Source: Clostridium sp. UBA1056 (lineage in GTDB: Bacteria; Bacillota; Clostridia; Clostridiales; Clostridiaceae). From it: a DNA stretch of 64,000 nt. The DNA is taken from NCBI GenBank assembly GCA_002316385.1, contig DCDL01000015.1:14924-78923 (forward strand), read 5' to 3'. The position numbers and the translations under genes are program-made. The notes under the pieces are model-generated. The model was not told where the DNA came from. It worked only from the letters and a program-made list of their open reading frames with translations, and did no database searches. This document shows, one piece after another, positions 10,533 to 19,637 of the stretch; positions within the stretch are counted from its first letter, which is position 1; the number at the start of each line of letters is the position of its first letter.

Positions 10533-11882
10533 CTATTTAACCTTATTGAGATATGCTTCTAAAAAACCTGTATCAAAGTTTCCTTCTACAAAATTCTCAT
10601 TAGCCAAAATATCAAGTTGAAGATCTATATTAGTATTAACTCCTTCTATTATGAATTCACTTAATGCTCTTTTCATTTTCCCTATAGCCTCTTCTCTATC
10701 TTTACCATGAACTATAAGCTTACCAATCATTGAGTCATAACAGTGAGGAATCTTATAACCTTGATATACTGCAGAATCTAATCTAACTCCATTTCCACCT
10801 GGTACATACAAATTAGTTATTTCACCTGGACATGGTCTAAAGTTCTTATAAGGATCTTCTGCATTTATTCTACATTCTATGGAATGCCCTGTAATTTTTA
10901 TATCTTCCTGAGAAAAACTTAATTTCTCTCCATAAGCTATTTTAATTTGTTCCTTTATTAAATCTATTCCTGTTATCATCTCTGTCACAGGATGCTCTAC
11001 CTGTATTCTAGTATTCATCTCCATAAAATAGAAACTTTTATTCTTATCTACTAGAAATTCTATAGTTCCAGCATTTATATAACCTATAGATTTCGCAGCT
11101 TTAACTGCAGTTTCTCCCATTTTCTTTCTCATATCATTATCTATAAATACTGATGGCGCTTCCTCTAACACCTTCTGATTTTTTCTTTGTATAGAACATT
11201 CACGTTCTCCTAGATATACCGTGTTTCCATAGTCATCTGCTATAAGCTGTATTTCTATATGTCTTGGTTTTTCTATAAACTTTTCTATATACATAGAATC
11301 ATCATTAAATGAAGTCTTTGCTTCTCTCTTTGCTGCATTGAAATCACTTATAAGTTGATTCTCATTGTTTACAATCCTAATTCCTTTTCCACCGCCTCCA
11401 CTAGAGGCTTTTATCATTACCGGATAACCTATTTCCTTAGCTATCTCTATAGCTTCTTCTTCATTCTTTACAAGTCCTTTTGAGCCAGGTACAACTGGAA
11501 TATCAGCTTTCTCCATAAGCTCCCTAGCTTTAGACTTATTTCCCATATTGCTTATATTATCTGCTGTTGGTCCTATAAATTTAATGTTACACTCTTCACA
11601 CATTTTAGCGAATCTACTATTTTCTGATAGAAATCCAAATCCAGGATGAATAGCCTCTGCTCCTTTTAAAATAGTAGCACTTAATATATTATTCTCATTT
11701 AGATAACTATCTTTTGAGGCTGATGGTCCAATGCAAACACACTCGTCTGCCATTTGAGCATGCAAAGCTTCTTTATCACCTTCAGAATATACAGCTACAG
11801 TTTGTATTCCCATTTCTCTGCAAGCTCTAATTATTCTAACTGCAATTTCCCCTCTATTAGCAATTAATATCTTTTTAAACAT
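10533..11882 (-). CDS. accC: Biotin carboxylase subunit of acetyl-CoA carboxylase
   Basis: It carboxylates the biotin on AccB using ATP and bicarbonate. The 449 residues match the family length. Visible are the N-terminal KILIANRGEIAVR, the ATP-grasp glycine loop SGGGGKGIRI (~160-170), and the catalytic region EMNTRIQVEHPVTE (~287-300) with Glu, Asn and Arg. It sits between fabZ and accD with gaps of about 20-25 bp. Confidence 0.97.
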   Translation of the reverse strand: MFKKILIANRGEIAVRIIRACREMGIQTVAVYSEGDKEALHAQMADECVCIGPSASKDSYLNENNILSATILKGAEAIHPGFGFLSENSRFAKMCEECNIKFIGPTADNISNMGNKSKARELMEKADIPVVPGSKGLVKNEEEAIEIAKEIGYPVMIKASSGGGGKGIRIVNNENQLISDFNAAKREAKTSFNDDSMYIEKFIEKPRHIEIQLIADDYGNTVYLGERECSIQRKNQKVLEEAPSVFIDNDMRKKMGETAVKAAKSIGYINAGTIEFLVDKNKSFYFMEMNTRIQVEHPVTEMITGIDLIKEQIKIAYGEKLSFSQEDIKITGHSIECRINAEDPYKNFRPCPGEITNLYVPGGNGVRLDSAVYQGYKIPHCYDSMIGKLIVHGKDREEAIGKMKRALSEFIIEGVNTNIDLQLDILANENFVEGNFDTGFLEAYLNKVK

Positions 11883-11901
11883 ACGGCTACCTCTCTTACT
11901 T

Positions 11902-12357
11902 TTATACTCCTACTGCAAAGGTTAATTCACATTCACAGGCTACTACTCCATCAACTGTTGCAGTCCCTTTTCCAATGCCTACTGGTCCTTTTATCTTTAT
12001 AATTTCAACCTCTAACTTTAATCGATCACCAGGTACAACTTTTCTTCTAAATCTAGCATTTTTTATTCCACCGAAGTAAGCTATCTTTCCTCTAAACTTT
12101 TCATCATACAGTAACGCGATGGCACCAACTTGAGCAAGAGCTTCTACTATTATTACTCCAGGTAATACCGGTTCTTGAGGAAAATGACCTTGAAAAAAGT
12201 ATTCATTCATAGTTATGTTCTTATATCCAACTGCATTTTTCATTGGCTCTAAGCTTTCTATTTGATCTACAAATAAAAATGGATATCTGTGAGGTATTAT
12301 TTCTTGTATTTCTTTTATATTAAGTTTTATCGGCTTCTCTTCTACTGTGTCTAACAT
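11902..12357 (-). CDS. fabZ: 3-hydroxyacyl-ACP dehydratase
   Basis: It dehydrates 3-hydroxyacyl-ACP to trans-2-enoyl-ACP. The 151-residue hot-dog protein has [11 protein letters not shown] and the active-site [12 protein letters not shown] with the catalytic His, plus the Glu of VEALAQ. No fabA or fabM is seen in the window. The gene lies inside the operon between accB and accC, as in other FabK/FabT-type Firmicutes. Confidence 0.96.
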   Translation of the reverse strand: MLDTVEEKPIKLNIKEIQEIIPHRYPFLFVDQIESLEPMKNAVGYKNITMNEYFFQGHFPQEPVLPGVIIVEALAQVGAIALLYDEKFRGKIAYFGGIKNARFRRKVVPGDRLKLEVEIIKIKGPVGIGKGTATVDGVVACECELTFAVGV

Positions 12358-12387
12358 TATTATACTACCTCCTAATTATTCTCTATC

Positions 12388-12912
12388 TTAAAGTTTTATA
12401 GCCATTATAGGCTGACCAAATTCTACTACATCTCCATTGTTAACGAATATTTTAGCTACAGTTCCTTCAACTTCACATTCAATTTCGTTCATTAATTTCA
12501 TAGCTTCAATTATGCAAAGAATAGATTCATTTGATACTAAATCTCCTATTTTTACATAAGAATCTCCGTTTTCTGTTGGTGAAGAATAAAATGTACCTAC
12601 CATAGGTGATTTAACTATAAAGCATCCTTCTAATGAATTCTCTTCCCTATCTATTTCTTCCGTAATTATTTCTTCATTCTTTGTATTCATTACTAAAGTT
12701 GAATCTACCTTACTATGATTAACAACTTCACTATCACACTTATCTACCATAATCGGTTTACTCAATACTCTAGTATCTTCAGTGTAAATAACTTTACTAG
12801 AATCATTTTTGCTCATTCTTATTCTAAGACCAGCTTCTTCTAACTCTAACTCCTTAAGTTCGGAATCATTTATTAATTTAATAAGCCTTTCAATTGCTTC
12901 ATAGTTCATCAT
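12388..12912 (-). CDS. accB: Biotin carboxyl carrier protein of acetyl-CoA carboxylase
   Basis: A 174-residue carrier that shuttles carboxybiotin between AccC and AccA/D. The C-terminal biotinyl domain has EAMKLMNEIE with the biotinylated Lys. The N-terminal ~30 residues form a conserved helix and the middle is a flexible acidic linker. Two tandem ATGs (12912 and 12909) follow a GGGAGGAA site that lies over the end of fabF. The fabF stop TAA abuts the first ATG, so translational coupling is likely. Either ATG is possible. Confidence 0.95.
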   Translation of the reverse strand: MMNYEAIERLIKLINDSELKELELEEAGLRIRMSKNDSSKVIYTEDTRVLSKPIMVDKCDSEVVNHSKVDSTLVMNTKNEEIITEEIDREENSLEGCFIVKSPMVGTFYSSPTENGDSYVKIGDLVSNESILCIIEAMKLMNEIECEVEGTVAKIFVNNGDVVEFGQPIMAIKL

Positions 12913-14151
12913 TTATTCCTCCCATTTCTTAAATAAAAGTGTGGCATTATGGCCACCAAAACCTAAAGAATTAGATAAAGCATATTTAAGCTCAGCCTTT
13001 CTTCCCGCATTAGGAACATAATCCAAGTCGCACTCTTCATCCTTCTCTTCAAGACCAATGGTAGCTGGAATAAACCCATCCTCTAAAGCCTTTATACATA
13101 CAATAGCCTCTACAGCACCTGCTGCTCCTAATAAATGTCCTGTCATTGACTTAGTAGAGCTAACTGGAATCTTATAAGCTTCCTCCTTAAATAAACTTTT
13201 TATGGCTACAGTTTCAAATTTGTCATTATATGGTGTACTAGTTCCGTGAGCATTAATATATGATATATCTTCTAATTTTATGTTTCCTTCTTCAATTGCA
13301 AGTTTCATAGCTCTTGATGCCCCTTCCCCATCAGCACTAGGTTGGGTTATATGGTATGCATCACAAGTAGCTCCGTATCCAACAATTTCACCATATATTC
13401 TAGCTCCTCTTGATTTTGCATGTTCAAGTTCTTCTAAAATTAAAACTCCTGCTCCCTCACCCATTACGAATCCACTTCTATTTTTATCAAAAGGAATAGA
13501 TGCTTTTTGGGGATCTTCACTCTTGCTTAATGCTGTTAATGCAGTAAATCCAGCTAGACCAACTGAAGTTATAGATGCTTCTGTTCCACCTGCAATCATT
13601 ACTTCTGCCCTATTTGCCTTTATCATCTCAAATGCTTCACCTATACTATTAGTTCCTGTAGCACAAGCTGTAACAACAGATAAGCATGGTCCCTTAGCTC
13701 CATATTTTATAGCAACATTTCCTCCTGCCATATTCTCTATCATCATAGGAATTAAGAATGGTGATACCTTAGTTGTATCTCTTTCTAACATCCTTTTATA
13801 TTCATTTTCTAAAGTCTCAAGTCCACCTATTCCTGAACTAATTAGCACACCTAATCTATATTTATCTATATTGTCTAAATCTAATTTTGAGGCTTTTACT
13901 GCCTCCTCTGCTGCAACCATAGCAAGTTGGCAGTATCTATCCATTCTCTTACTTTCTTTTCTATCAATAGTTTCAGTAGGATCAAAATCTTTAACCTCTG
14001 CTGCTATTTTAACTTTGAACTTTTCTACGTCCATAGATTTAATATAATCTATACCACATTTACTATCCTTAACCCCATTCCAAAAGCTATCAACATCATT
14101 ACCTATAGGAGTAATTGCTCCCATTCCCGTAACTACTACTCTTCTGCTCAC
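12913..14151 (-). CDS. fabF: Beta-ketoacyl-ACP synthase II
   Basis: A 412-residue elongating condensing enzyme. The Cys-His-His triad is visible: Cys in VVTACATGT (~165), His in NAHGTSTP (~300) and His in SMTGHLLGAAG (~338). No separate fabB is present, as is usual in Firmicutes. It lies 22 bp behind fabG and directly abuts accB. Confidence 0.97.
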   Translation of the reverse strand: MSRRVVVTGMGAITPIGNDVDSFWNGVKDSKCGIDYIKSMDVEKFKVKIAAEVKDFDPTETIDRKESKRMDRYCQLAMVAAEEAVKASKLDLDNIDKYRLGVLISSGIGGLETLENEYKRMLERDTTKVSPFLIPMMIENMAGGNVAIKYGAKGPCLSVVTACATGTNSIGEAFEMIKANRAEVMIAGGTEASITSVGLAGFTALTALSKSEDPQKASIPFDKNRSGFVMGEGAGVLILEELEHAKSRGARIYGEIVGYGATCDAYHITQPSADGEGASRAMKLAIEEGNIKLEDISYINAHGTSTPYNDKFETVAIKSLFKEEAYKIPVSSTKSMTGHLLGAAGAVEAIVCIKALEDGFIPATIGLEEKDEECDLDYVPNAGRKAELKYALSNSLGFGGHNATLLFKKWEE

Positions 14152-14173
14152 CTTATATATCCTCCTTCAATAA

Positions 14174-14914
14174 CTACATTACCATTCCGCCATCTACATT
14201 TATAACTTGACCTGTTATATAATCTCCACCTTCTGAAGCAAGAAAGGCTACAGTTTTTGCTATATCTTCTACGGCTCCAAATCTACCTAAAGGAATTAAC
14301 CCTAACATACCTTCCCTTACCTTTTCACTTAATACATCTGTCATATCACTTTTTATAAATCCTGGTGCTATAGCATTTACAGTTATACCTCTAGTCCCTA
14401 CTTCTTTAGCTATAGATTTAGTAAGTCCTATAACCCCTGCTTTAGATGCTGCATAATTTGCCTGGCCTGCATTTCCTACAACTCCTACTACGGATGAAAT
14501 ATTTATAATTTTTCCGCTTCTTTGTTTAAGCATATAAGATACCGCACTCTTACAGGTATTAAATACTCCCTTAAGATTTATATCCAAAACCTTATCAAAT
14601 TGTTCCTCTTTCATCCTCATAATTAATCCATCTTTTGTTATTCCAGCATTATTAATTAATACATCTATAGTTCCAAGGGCTTTTACTGCTTCGTCTATTA
14701 ACTTTTTTCCTTCCTCGAAACTACTTACATCTCCTTTTACTAAAATAGCATTCCCTCCAAGGCCTTTTATTTCCTCGGCAACTTTTTTAGCTTCTATGTC
14801 ACTACTAACATAATTTATAACCACATTGGCTCTATTTTTTCCAAATTCTAAAGCTATGGCCTTTCCTATTCCTCTACTACCTCCAGTAACTACCACATTC
14901 TTTCCTTTAAACAT
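14174..14914 (-). CDS. fabG: 3-oxoacyl-ACP reductase
   Basis: A 246-residue NADPH-dependent short-chain dehydrogenase that reduces 3-ketoacyl-ACP. It shows TGGSRGIGKAIA (nucleotide binding), NNAG, and the catalytic Ser in NISSV with YAASKAG (Tyr and Lys). It lies between fabD (14 bp) and fabF (22 bp) in the operon. Confidence 0.96.
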   Translation of the reverse strand: MFKGKNVVVTGGSRGIGKAIALEFGKNRANVVINYVSSDIEAKKVAEEIKGLGGNAILVKGDVSSFEEGKKLIDEAVKALGTIDVLINNAGITKDGLIMRMKEEQFDKVLDINLKGVFNTCKSAVSYMLKQRSGKIINISSVVGVVGNAGQANYAASKAGVIGLTKSIAKEVGTRGITVNAIAPGFIKSDMTDVLSEKVREGMLGLIPLGRFGAVEDIAKTVAFLASEGGDYITGQVINVDGGMVM

Positions 14915-14928
14915 TTTTATATCCTCTC

Positions 14929-15873
14929 CTATACACTAGCTTCTTTTAAGTACTTTAATGTACTATAAACTGATTCTTTATCCTCAACGTTTAATACTTT
15001 TACTTCTTTATTTATTTTCTTTACAAAACCACTAAGGGCTTTTCCTGGTCCAACCTCTATGAAGGTATTAATGCCCATATTTATCATATTTTCTATGGTC
15101 TTTTGCCACTGAACTGAAGACTTAACTTGGGCTTCTAGTAAACATCTTAGTTTCATCACGTTTGATAAAATTTCTCCTGTAACATTAGGTATTACATCTA
15201 TATTACTTTCTTTAAAAGCTACAAACTCTAATACATTTCCTAGCTTTTTAGATGCGTTTTTCATTAACTCTGTATGAAACCCTCCACTTACTGATAATTT
15301 AACAATTTTCTTAACACCCTTGGTTTTCAAAATTCTCATAGCCTCTTCAACTAAAGAATCCTCTCCAGAAATTACAACTTGAGAACTACAATTATAATTT
15401 GCTATACCAATTATCCCTTTGACACTAAGTTTCTTACATACGTCTTCTATATCTTCTATTTTTCCACCAATTACAGCTGCCATGGAACCATTAGTAGTAT
15501 CACTATCTTCCTTCATAAAGATTCCTCTTTCTCTTACTACTTTTAAGCCCTGTTCAAAATTCATAATACCACTTGAAATTAGAGCAGAATATTCTCCAAG
15601 ACTTAACCCTGCAACAATTTTGACATTTATTCCATATGACTTTAAAATTTCAAATAATGCTATTGAAAGTGTTACTATAGCAACCTGATTGTTTTCAGTA
15701 GAAGTTAATTCTTCTATTGGACCATTAAAGCAAAGGTTTGCTATATCTTTATTTAAGATTTTGTTAGCTTTTTCAAATACTTCCTTAGCCACTAAAAATT
15801 CTTCATATATTTCCTTTCCCATACCTACATATTGACTGCCTTGGCCTGGGAAAATAAATGCTATATTTTTCAT
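14929..15873 (-). CDS. fabD: Malonyl-CoA:ACP transacylase
   Basis: A 314-residue enzyme that loads malonyl onto ACP. The nucleophile elbow GLSLGEYSAL (~90) carries the catalytic Ser and the matching His is in SGGFHTELM (~200). The N-terminal FPGQGSQYVGMG is the family start. It lies 15 bp from fabK and 14 bp from fabG. Confidence 0.96.
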   Translation of the reverse strand: MKNIAFIFPGQGSQYVGMGKEIYEEFLVAKEVFEKANKILNKDIANLCFNGPIEELTSTENNQVAIVTLSIALFEILKSYGINVKIVAGLSLGEYSALISSGIMNFEQGLKVVRERGIFMKEDSDTTNGSMAAVIGGKIEDIEDVCKKLSVKGIIGIANYNCSSQVVISGEDSLVEEAMRILKTKGVKKIVKLSVSGGFHTELMKNASKKLGNVLEFVAFKESNIDVIPNVTGEILSNVMKLRCLLEAQVKSSVQWQKTIENMINMGINTFIEVGPGKALSGFVKKINKEVKVLNVEDKESVYSTLKYLKEASV

Positions 15874-15888
15874 AATTACCTCTCAAGA

Positions 15889-16830
15889 TTAAAACTTATT
15901 TATCATAGATTTAAGTAATTTTTCAGTACCTTCTATAAAATCTTTAATTATATCTTCACAACTTTCTTGTTTTTTTATTAATCCTGCAATTTGACCTGCC
16001 ATTACAGAACCATTATCTATATCCCCTTCTATAACAGCTTTTCTAAGTCCTCCAACACCTAATTTTTCTAATTCTTCAGGTGATGTACCTGCCTTTTCAA
16101 GCTTTGAATATTCCCTAGACAATCTATTTCTAAGAACTCTTACAGGATGCCCAGTACTTCTACCTGTAACTATAGAATCTATATCCTTTGATTCTATTAC
16201 CTTCTTTTTGTAATTTTCATGGATATTACATTCATTAGCTGTAAGAAATCTAGTACCAACTTGAAATCCATTAGCCCCTAATGCTAATGTAGCTAACATT
16301 CCTCTTGAATCTCCTATACCACCTGCAGCTATAACTGGTATATTTACAGCGTCAACTACCTGAGGAAGCAGTGCCATAGTTGTAAGTTCACCTATGTGTC
16401 CACCTGCTTCACAACCTTCTGCAATTACCATATCTGCTCCACTTCTCTCCATTCTCTTTGCAAGTCCTGTGGATGCTACTACCGGAATAACCACAATATT
16501 ATGATTTTTCCACATATCCATATATTTTCCTGGGTTTCCTGCACCCGTTGTAACAACTTTTACACCTTCTTCACAAACAATCTTAGCAACCTCATCTGCA
16601 TTGCCACTAAGTAACATTATGTTTACTCCAAAAGGTTTATCTGTTAACTCTTTAGCTCTTCTTATTTCTAATCTAATATTTTCTGGGGAGTTATTTCCTG
16701 CAGCTATAATTCCAAGTCCTCCTGCATTTGATACGCTACTTGCTAATGTACTATCTGCAATCCATGCCATAGCTCCTTGAATTATAGGATACTGTATTCC
16801 TAAAGCTTCACATATATCTGATTTAAACAT
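15889..16830 (-). CDS. fabK: FMN-dependent enoyl-ACP reductase II
   Basis: It reduces trans-2-enoyl-ACP in the last step of the elongation cycle. The 313-residue TIM-barrel flavoprotein belongs to the nitronate monooxygenase-like family and is unrelated to FabI. It has GGHIGELTTMALLPQV (~143-158), AAGGIGDSRG and GANGFQVGTRFL. It is the only enoyl reductase in this operon, so the organism is expected to be insensitive to FabI-directed inhibitors if no fabI exists elsewhere. A 10-bp hairpin separates it from acpP upstream. Confidence 0.95.
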   Translation of the reverse strand: MFKSDICEALGIQYPIIQGAMAWIADSTLASSVSNAGGLGIIAAGNNSPENIRLEIRRAKELTDKPFGVNIMLLSGNADEVAKIVCEEGVKVVTTGAGNPGKYMDMWKNHNIVVIPVVASTGLAKRMERSGADMVIAEGCEAGGHIGELTTMALLPQVVDAVNIPVIAAGGIGDSRGMLATLALGANGFQVGTRFLTANECNIHENYKKKVIESKDIDSIVTGRSTGHPVRVLRNRLSREYSKLEKAGTSPEELEKLGVGGLRKAVIEGDIDNGSVMAGQIAGLIKKQESCEDIIKDFIEGTEKLLKSMINKF

Positions 16831-16849
16831 ATATACCTCCTATGGTTAA

Positions 16850-16873
16850 GGTCAGATAGTTATCTATCTGACC
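16850..16873 (-). terminator. Intercistronic hairpin between acpP and fabK
   Basis: A perfect 10-bp stem GGTCAGATAG / CTATCTGACC with a 4-base loop lies between the acpP stop (16881) and the fabK ribosome site. No proper T-run follows on the minus strand. It therefore looks like a partial terminator, or an mRNA-stabilising hairpin that keeps acpP in excess over fabK, rather than a full stop. Confidence 0.55.
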
Positions 16874-16880
16874 CTTTGTT

Positions 16881-17111
16881 TTAGTTAACCTTGCTTTCTA
16901 TATAGCTTGAGATATCTTGAACATTTTTTATATTCTCTATATCCTCATTTGGAATTTCAATATCAAATTCCTCTTCTAGACTCATAACAATTTCAAATAT
17001 TTCTAAAGAATCTATCCCTAAATCATCCGTAAAGCTAGCATTTATATTTAATTCTTCTACCTCTATCCCTAATTCTTTTGCTATAACCTTTTTAACTCTT
17101 TCTAATACCAT
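16881..17111 (-). CDS. acpP: Acyl carrier protein
   Basis: A 76-residue acidic four-helix carrier. The phosphopantetheine attachment Ser is in the DDLGIDSLEIFE motif (~residue 37). It lies between fabH (21 bp upstream) and fabK; a hairpin follows its stop codon. Confidence 0.97.
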   Translation of the reverse strand: MVLERVKKVIAKELGIEVEELNINASFTDDLGIDSLEIFEIVMSLEEEFDIEIPNEDIENIKNVQDISSYIESKVN

Positions 17112-17132
17112 TTTTATTCCTCCTATATCCTT

Positions 17133-18110
17133 TTAATTATTATTCCACTTCAATAGCGCACTACCATAGGTTAGTCCACCACCAAATCCTATAATTACTA
17201 TGTTATTTCCTGACTTAATTTGACCATTCAGATTTGCTTCATCTAAAGCTATTGGAATACTTGCACTGGACGTATTCCCCTTTTTATCTAAATTAATTAT
17301 GAATTTAGATAAAGGTATATCCACTTTCTTGCTAAAACTATCTATCATTCTTATATTGGCTTGATGTGGAAGTATAAAATCTATCTCTTCCTTTTCTATA
17401 TTTCCTTCTTTAAGAATTCTATTAAATTCGTCTTCCATAACCTTAACAGCAAATTTATAAATATCTCTTCCATTCATTTTAATCTTGTTATCTTTTATGC
17501 CTTCCTTAGCATAAGGATTCGAAATAGGAAGTATACCACAGGTAAGAGCTTCCCCTTTAGAACCTACGCTTTTACAGTTAATATAGCTTATATGTTCTTT
17601 AGAATCTTTTCCTAAAACTACAGCTCCTGCGCCATCACCAAATAATACGCAAGTATTTCTATCTTCCCAATCTACAATCTTTGATAATACCTCTGCTCCA
17701 ATTACCAAAGCCTTTGTAGCCCTACCTGTCTCTATATATACCTTAGCTATATCTAAAGCAAATATAAATCCACTGCATGCGGCATTTATATCAAAAGCCA
17801 TAGCATTTATGGCACCTATTTCCTTTTGCACATTACATGCAACTGACGGTACTAAACTATCAGGAGTAACTGTAGCCACTAAAATCAAATCAATTTCCTT
17901 ACCATCTATATTGCTATTTTCTAAGGCTTTTGTAGCTGCTTTAATTGCTAATTCTGAGGTATCTTCATTAGAAGATATCCTTCTTTCAGCTATTCCAGTT
18001 CTCTCTCTAATCCAGCTATCTGAAGTATCTACAATACTCTCTATATCTTTGTTATAAACTATATTAGATGGTGTATAAGAACCTGTTCCTAGTATTCTTG
18101 AACCAATCAC
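17133..18110 (-). CDS. fabH: Beta-ketoacyl-ACP synthase III
   Basis: It starts fatty acid synthesis by condensing an acyl-CoA with malonyl-ACP. The 325-residue thiolase-fold protein has the triad Cys in AACSGFIF (~112), His in ILPHQANIRM (~245) and Asn in KGNTSSAS (~275). The start is a GTG at 18110 with GGAGA about seven bases upstream. It follows fabT after 12 bp. Confidence 0.96.
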   Translation of the reverse strand: MIGSRILGTGSYTPSNIVYNKDIESIVDTSDSWIRERTGIAERRISSNEDTSELAIKAATKALENSNIDGKEIDLILVATVTPDSLVPSVACNVQKEIGAINAMAFDINAACSGFIFALDIAKVYIETGRATKALVIGAEVLSKIVDWEDRNTCVLFGDGAGAVVLGKDSKEHISYINCKSVGSKGEALTCGILPISNPYAKEGIKDNKIKMNGRDIYKFAVKVMEDEFNRILKEGNIEKEEIDFILPHQANIRMIDSFSKKVDIPLSKFIINLDKKGNTSSASIPIALDEANLNGQIKSGNNIVIIGFGGGLTYGSALLKWNNN

Positions 18111-18122
18111 AATTTTTCTCCT

Positions 18123-18587
18123 TTACTTATTCTTAAGATTATATTTTGATTTAAAGAATTTATTTACTTTCTCCAAAGATCCGATTAATACTTCTTCCTC
18201 TTCATCTGTTAATCCATTTATAGTTTCATTAATCATATCTTGATGGAACCTTTCATGAACTCTATAGGCTAGCTTTCCTTTTCTAGTAAGAGCTATCATT
18301 ACAGATCTTCTATCTTCTTCTCCTCTTGTGCGTTCCACATACTCCTTCTTTACCAGCTTTGTTATTGCAGTAGTTAAAGTTCCTACTGTAATATTTAAAT
18401 CATTCGCTACTTCTGTCATAGTTCTTGGCTTATACATTCCTATAGCTTCAATGGTATGTATTTCAGTAACCGATAAATCATTGAGTACCCCTTGTTGTAA
18501 TGCTGTTTGCTCAATCTCTAAAATATCATTAAATATAGTTACTAATAATTCATTTAACACGTGTTTATTTGAATTTAAGGATTTCAT
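18123..18587 (-). CDS. fabT: FabT-type MarR family regulator of fatty acid synthesis
   Basis: A 154-residue MarR-family winged-helix protein with the DNA-recognition region MTEVANDLNITVGTLTTAITKLVKKEYVER and the wing EEDRRSVMIALTRKG. The start chosen is the ATG at 18587 (MKSLNSNKH), preceded by AAAGGGG. An upstream TTG at 18635 is rejected because it lies inside the operator and near the predicted transcription start. The gene is first in the fab operon, the same place as streptococcal fabT, and two FabT-like palindromes precede it, so autoregulation is likely. In characterised FabT proteins long-chain acyl-ACP is the co-repressor. Confidence 0.9.
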   Translation of the reverse strand: MKSLNSNKHVLNELLVTIFNDILEIEQTALQQGVLNDLSVTEIHTIEAIGMYKPRTMTEVANDLNITVGTLTTAITKLVKKEYVERTRGEEDRRSVMIALTRKGKLAYRVHERFHQDMINETINGLTDEEEEVLIGSLEKVNKFFKSKYNLKNK

Positions 18588-18607
18588 GCTATTTTCTACC
18601 CCTTTTG

Positions 18608-18620
18608 TTTGACTCTCAAA
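18608..18620. promoter_or_regulatory. Second FabT-like palindrome (leader)
   Basis: TTTGACTCTCAAA has the same TTTGA-N3-TCAAA arms as the main operator, with its centre 16 bp further downstream. It lies within the predicted 5' leader of the fab mRNA. Confidence 0.6.
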
Positions 18621-18623
18621 TAT

Positions 18624-18636
18624 TTTGATAATCAAA
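18624..18636. promoter_or_regulatory. FabT operator over the fab transcription start
   Basis: TTTGATAATCAAA (minus strand TTTGATTATCAAA) matches the published FabT box core TTTGATTATCAAA. It touches the -10 element and covers the expected +1, so bound FabT would block polymerase. Confidence 0.82.
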
Positions 18637-18664
18637 GTATATTACTAAAAAAAACTAAAGTCAA
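18636..18664 (-). promoter_or_regulatory. Sigma-A promoter of the fab operon
   Basis: On the minus strand: -35 TTGACT (18659-18664), a 17-bp spacer, -10 TATACT (18636-18641). The leader to the fabT ATG is about 40 nt. Confidence 0.85.
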
Positions 18665-18731
18665 TATAAATTTTTTGCTTTTATTTTTATAAATAATCTA
18701 ACTTGCTACAATTTATTTACTTTATCTTGAA

Positions 18732-18761
18732 AGTAAAGTCTAGATAAATCTAGACTTTACT
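18732..18761 (-). terminator. Hairpin after the M23 peptidase gene
   Basis: A 14-bp perfect stem AGTAAAGTCTAGAT / ATCTAGACTTTACT with a 2-base centre lies just downstream of the stop at 18768. The T-run after it is weak (TTTC). Confidence 0.6.
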
Positions 18762-18767
18762 AAGAAT

Positions 18768-19637
18768 TTAATATCCTGCTACTCCTGTGTATCTTAATGG
18801 ATCTATTGGAACTCCATCTACTCTAATTTCAAAATGTAGATGTGGACCTGTACTATCTCCAGTATTTCCAACTTCCGCTACAAATTGACCTCTTAGCACT
18901 TGCTCTCCTGAAGATACATCTAGTTTGCTACAATGAGCATATACAGTCTGTAAATTATCACTATGGTCAATTATTACTACTTTTCCGTATCCATCTGCCA
19001 CTCCAGAAAAACTCACCGTTCCATCTAATGCTGCTTGTATTTTAGTTCCAGTATTTGCAGCTAAGTCAACTCCTTTATGATAATATCCTTCTCTTTGTTC
19101 CCCAAAGGTAGCAGTTAGTATGCCTTTTATAGGCGTTGTTATTGAATTGTGTAAAAAAACCTCTCTATTGATCTCTGTATTCCCCCTACTAAGAGGCGTA
19201 AAAGCAACTTGTTCATTAGTCTTCTGTATATATCTAACATGATTTTCTTTTGTAACTGTAAAACTAACTAAACTGTCATCATTTGTATTATTGTACCCTA
19301 TTATTTTATTACAAATTTCACTTTCATTTAGAATATCTTCTTTATTACAAGTTATTTCTTCATATACTATTTCATTATTTACAGTAACATCTTTAATCTT
19401 ATCTATATTATATGTATTTATATAGATATCCCTTACTTTATTAATGGCATTATTACCTGTAGATTCGTCGGCAACTATACCTATATCTACACTATCTGAT
19501 TTCATAACTAATGCATTTACTTTTTCATCTGCTTTTACATTTTCTTTTGATTCTACCGAATTCATGGTAACCATAGTTAAAATACATAAGGCTGATACAC
19601 ACACTATGATCAATTCTTTTAGTATATTTTTTTTCAT
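18768..19637 (-). CDS. M23 (LytM-type) zinc metallopeptidase, membrane-anchored or secreted
   Basis: A 289-residue predicted peptidoglycan endopeptidase. Residues ~8-28 form a single hydrophobic segment after MKKN (signal anchor or signal peptide). Residues 30-165 are a low-similarity extracytoplasmic region, and ~175-285 the M23 domain. All zinc and catalytic motifs are present: HKGVDLAA, VYAHCSKL and HLHFEIR. The start ATG at 19637 has GGGAGGT. SpoIIQ and other sporulation M23 proteins have this size and topology, but the neighbours (fabT, dnaD) do not decide the role. Confidence 0.85.
   Translation of the reverse strand: MKKNILKELIIVCVSALCILTMVTMNSVESKENVKADEKVNALVMKSDSVDIGIVADESTGNNAINKVRDIYINTYNIDKIKDVTVNNEIVYEEITCNKEDILNESEICNKIIGYNNTNDDSLVSFTVTKENHVRYIQKTNEQVAFTPLSRGNTEINREVFLHNSITTPIKGILTATFGEQREGYYHKGVDLAANTGTKIQAALDGTVSFSGVADGYGKVVIIDHSDNLQTVYAHCSKLDVSSGEQVLRGQFVAEVGNTGDSTGPHLHFEIRVDGVPIDPLRYTGVAGY

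Noticed and set aside
13280..14047. 255-codon open frame on the plus strand inside fabF
   Set aside because: It is antisense to a full-length, motif-complete fabF, has no ribosome site and reflects codon bias of the real gene.
18588..18635. Upstream TTG start adding 16 residues to FabT
   Set aside because: This segment lies within the operator and predicted transcription start; the internal ATG has a good ribosome site and family-like start.
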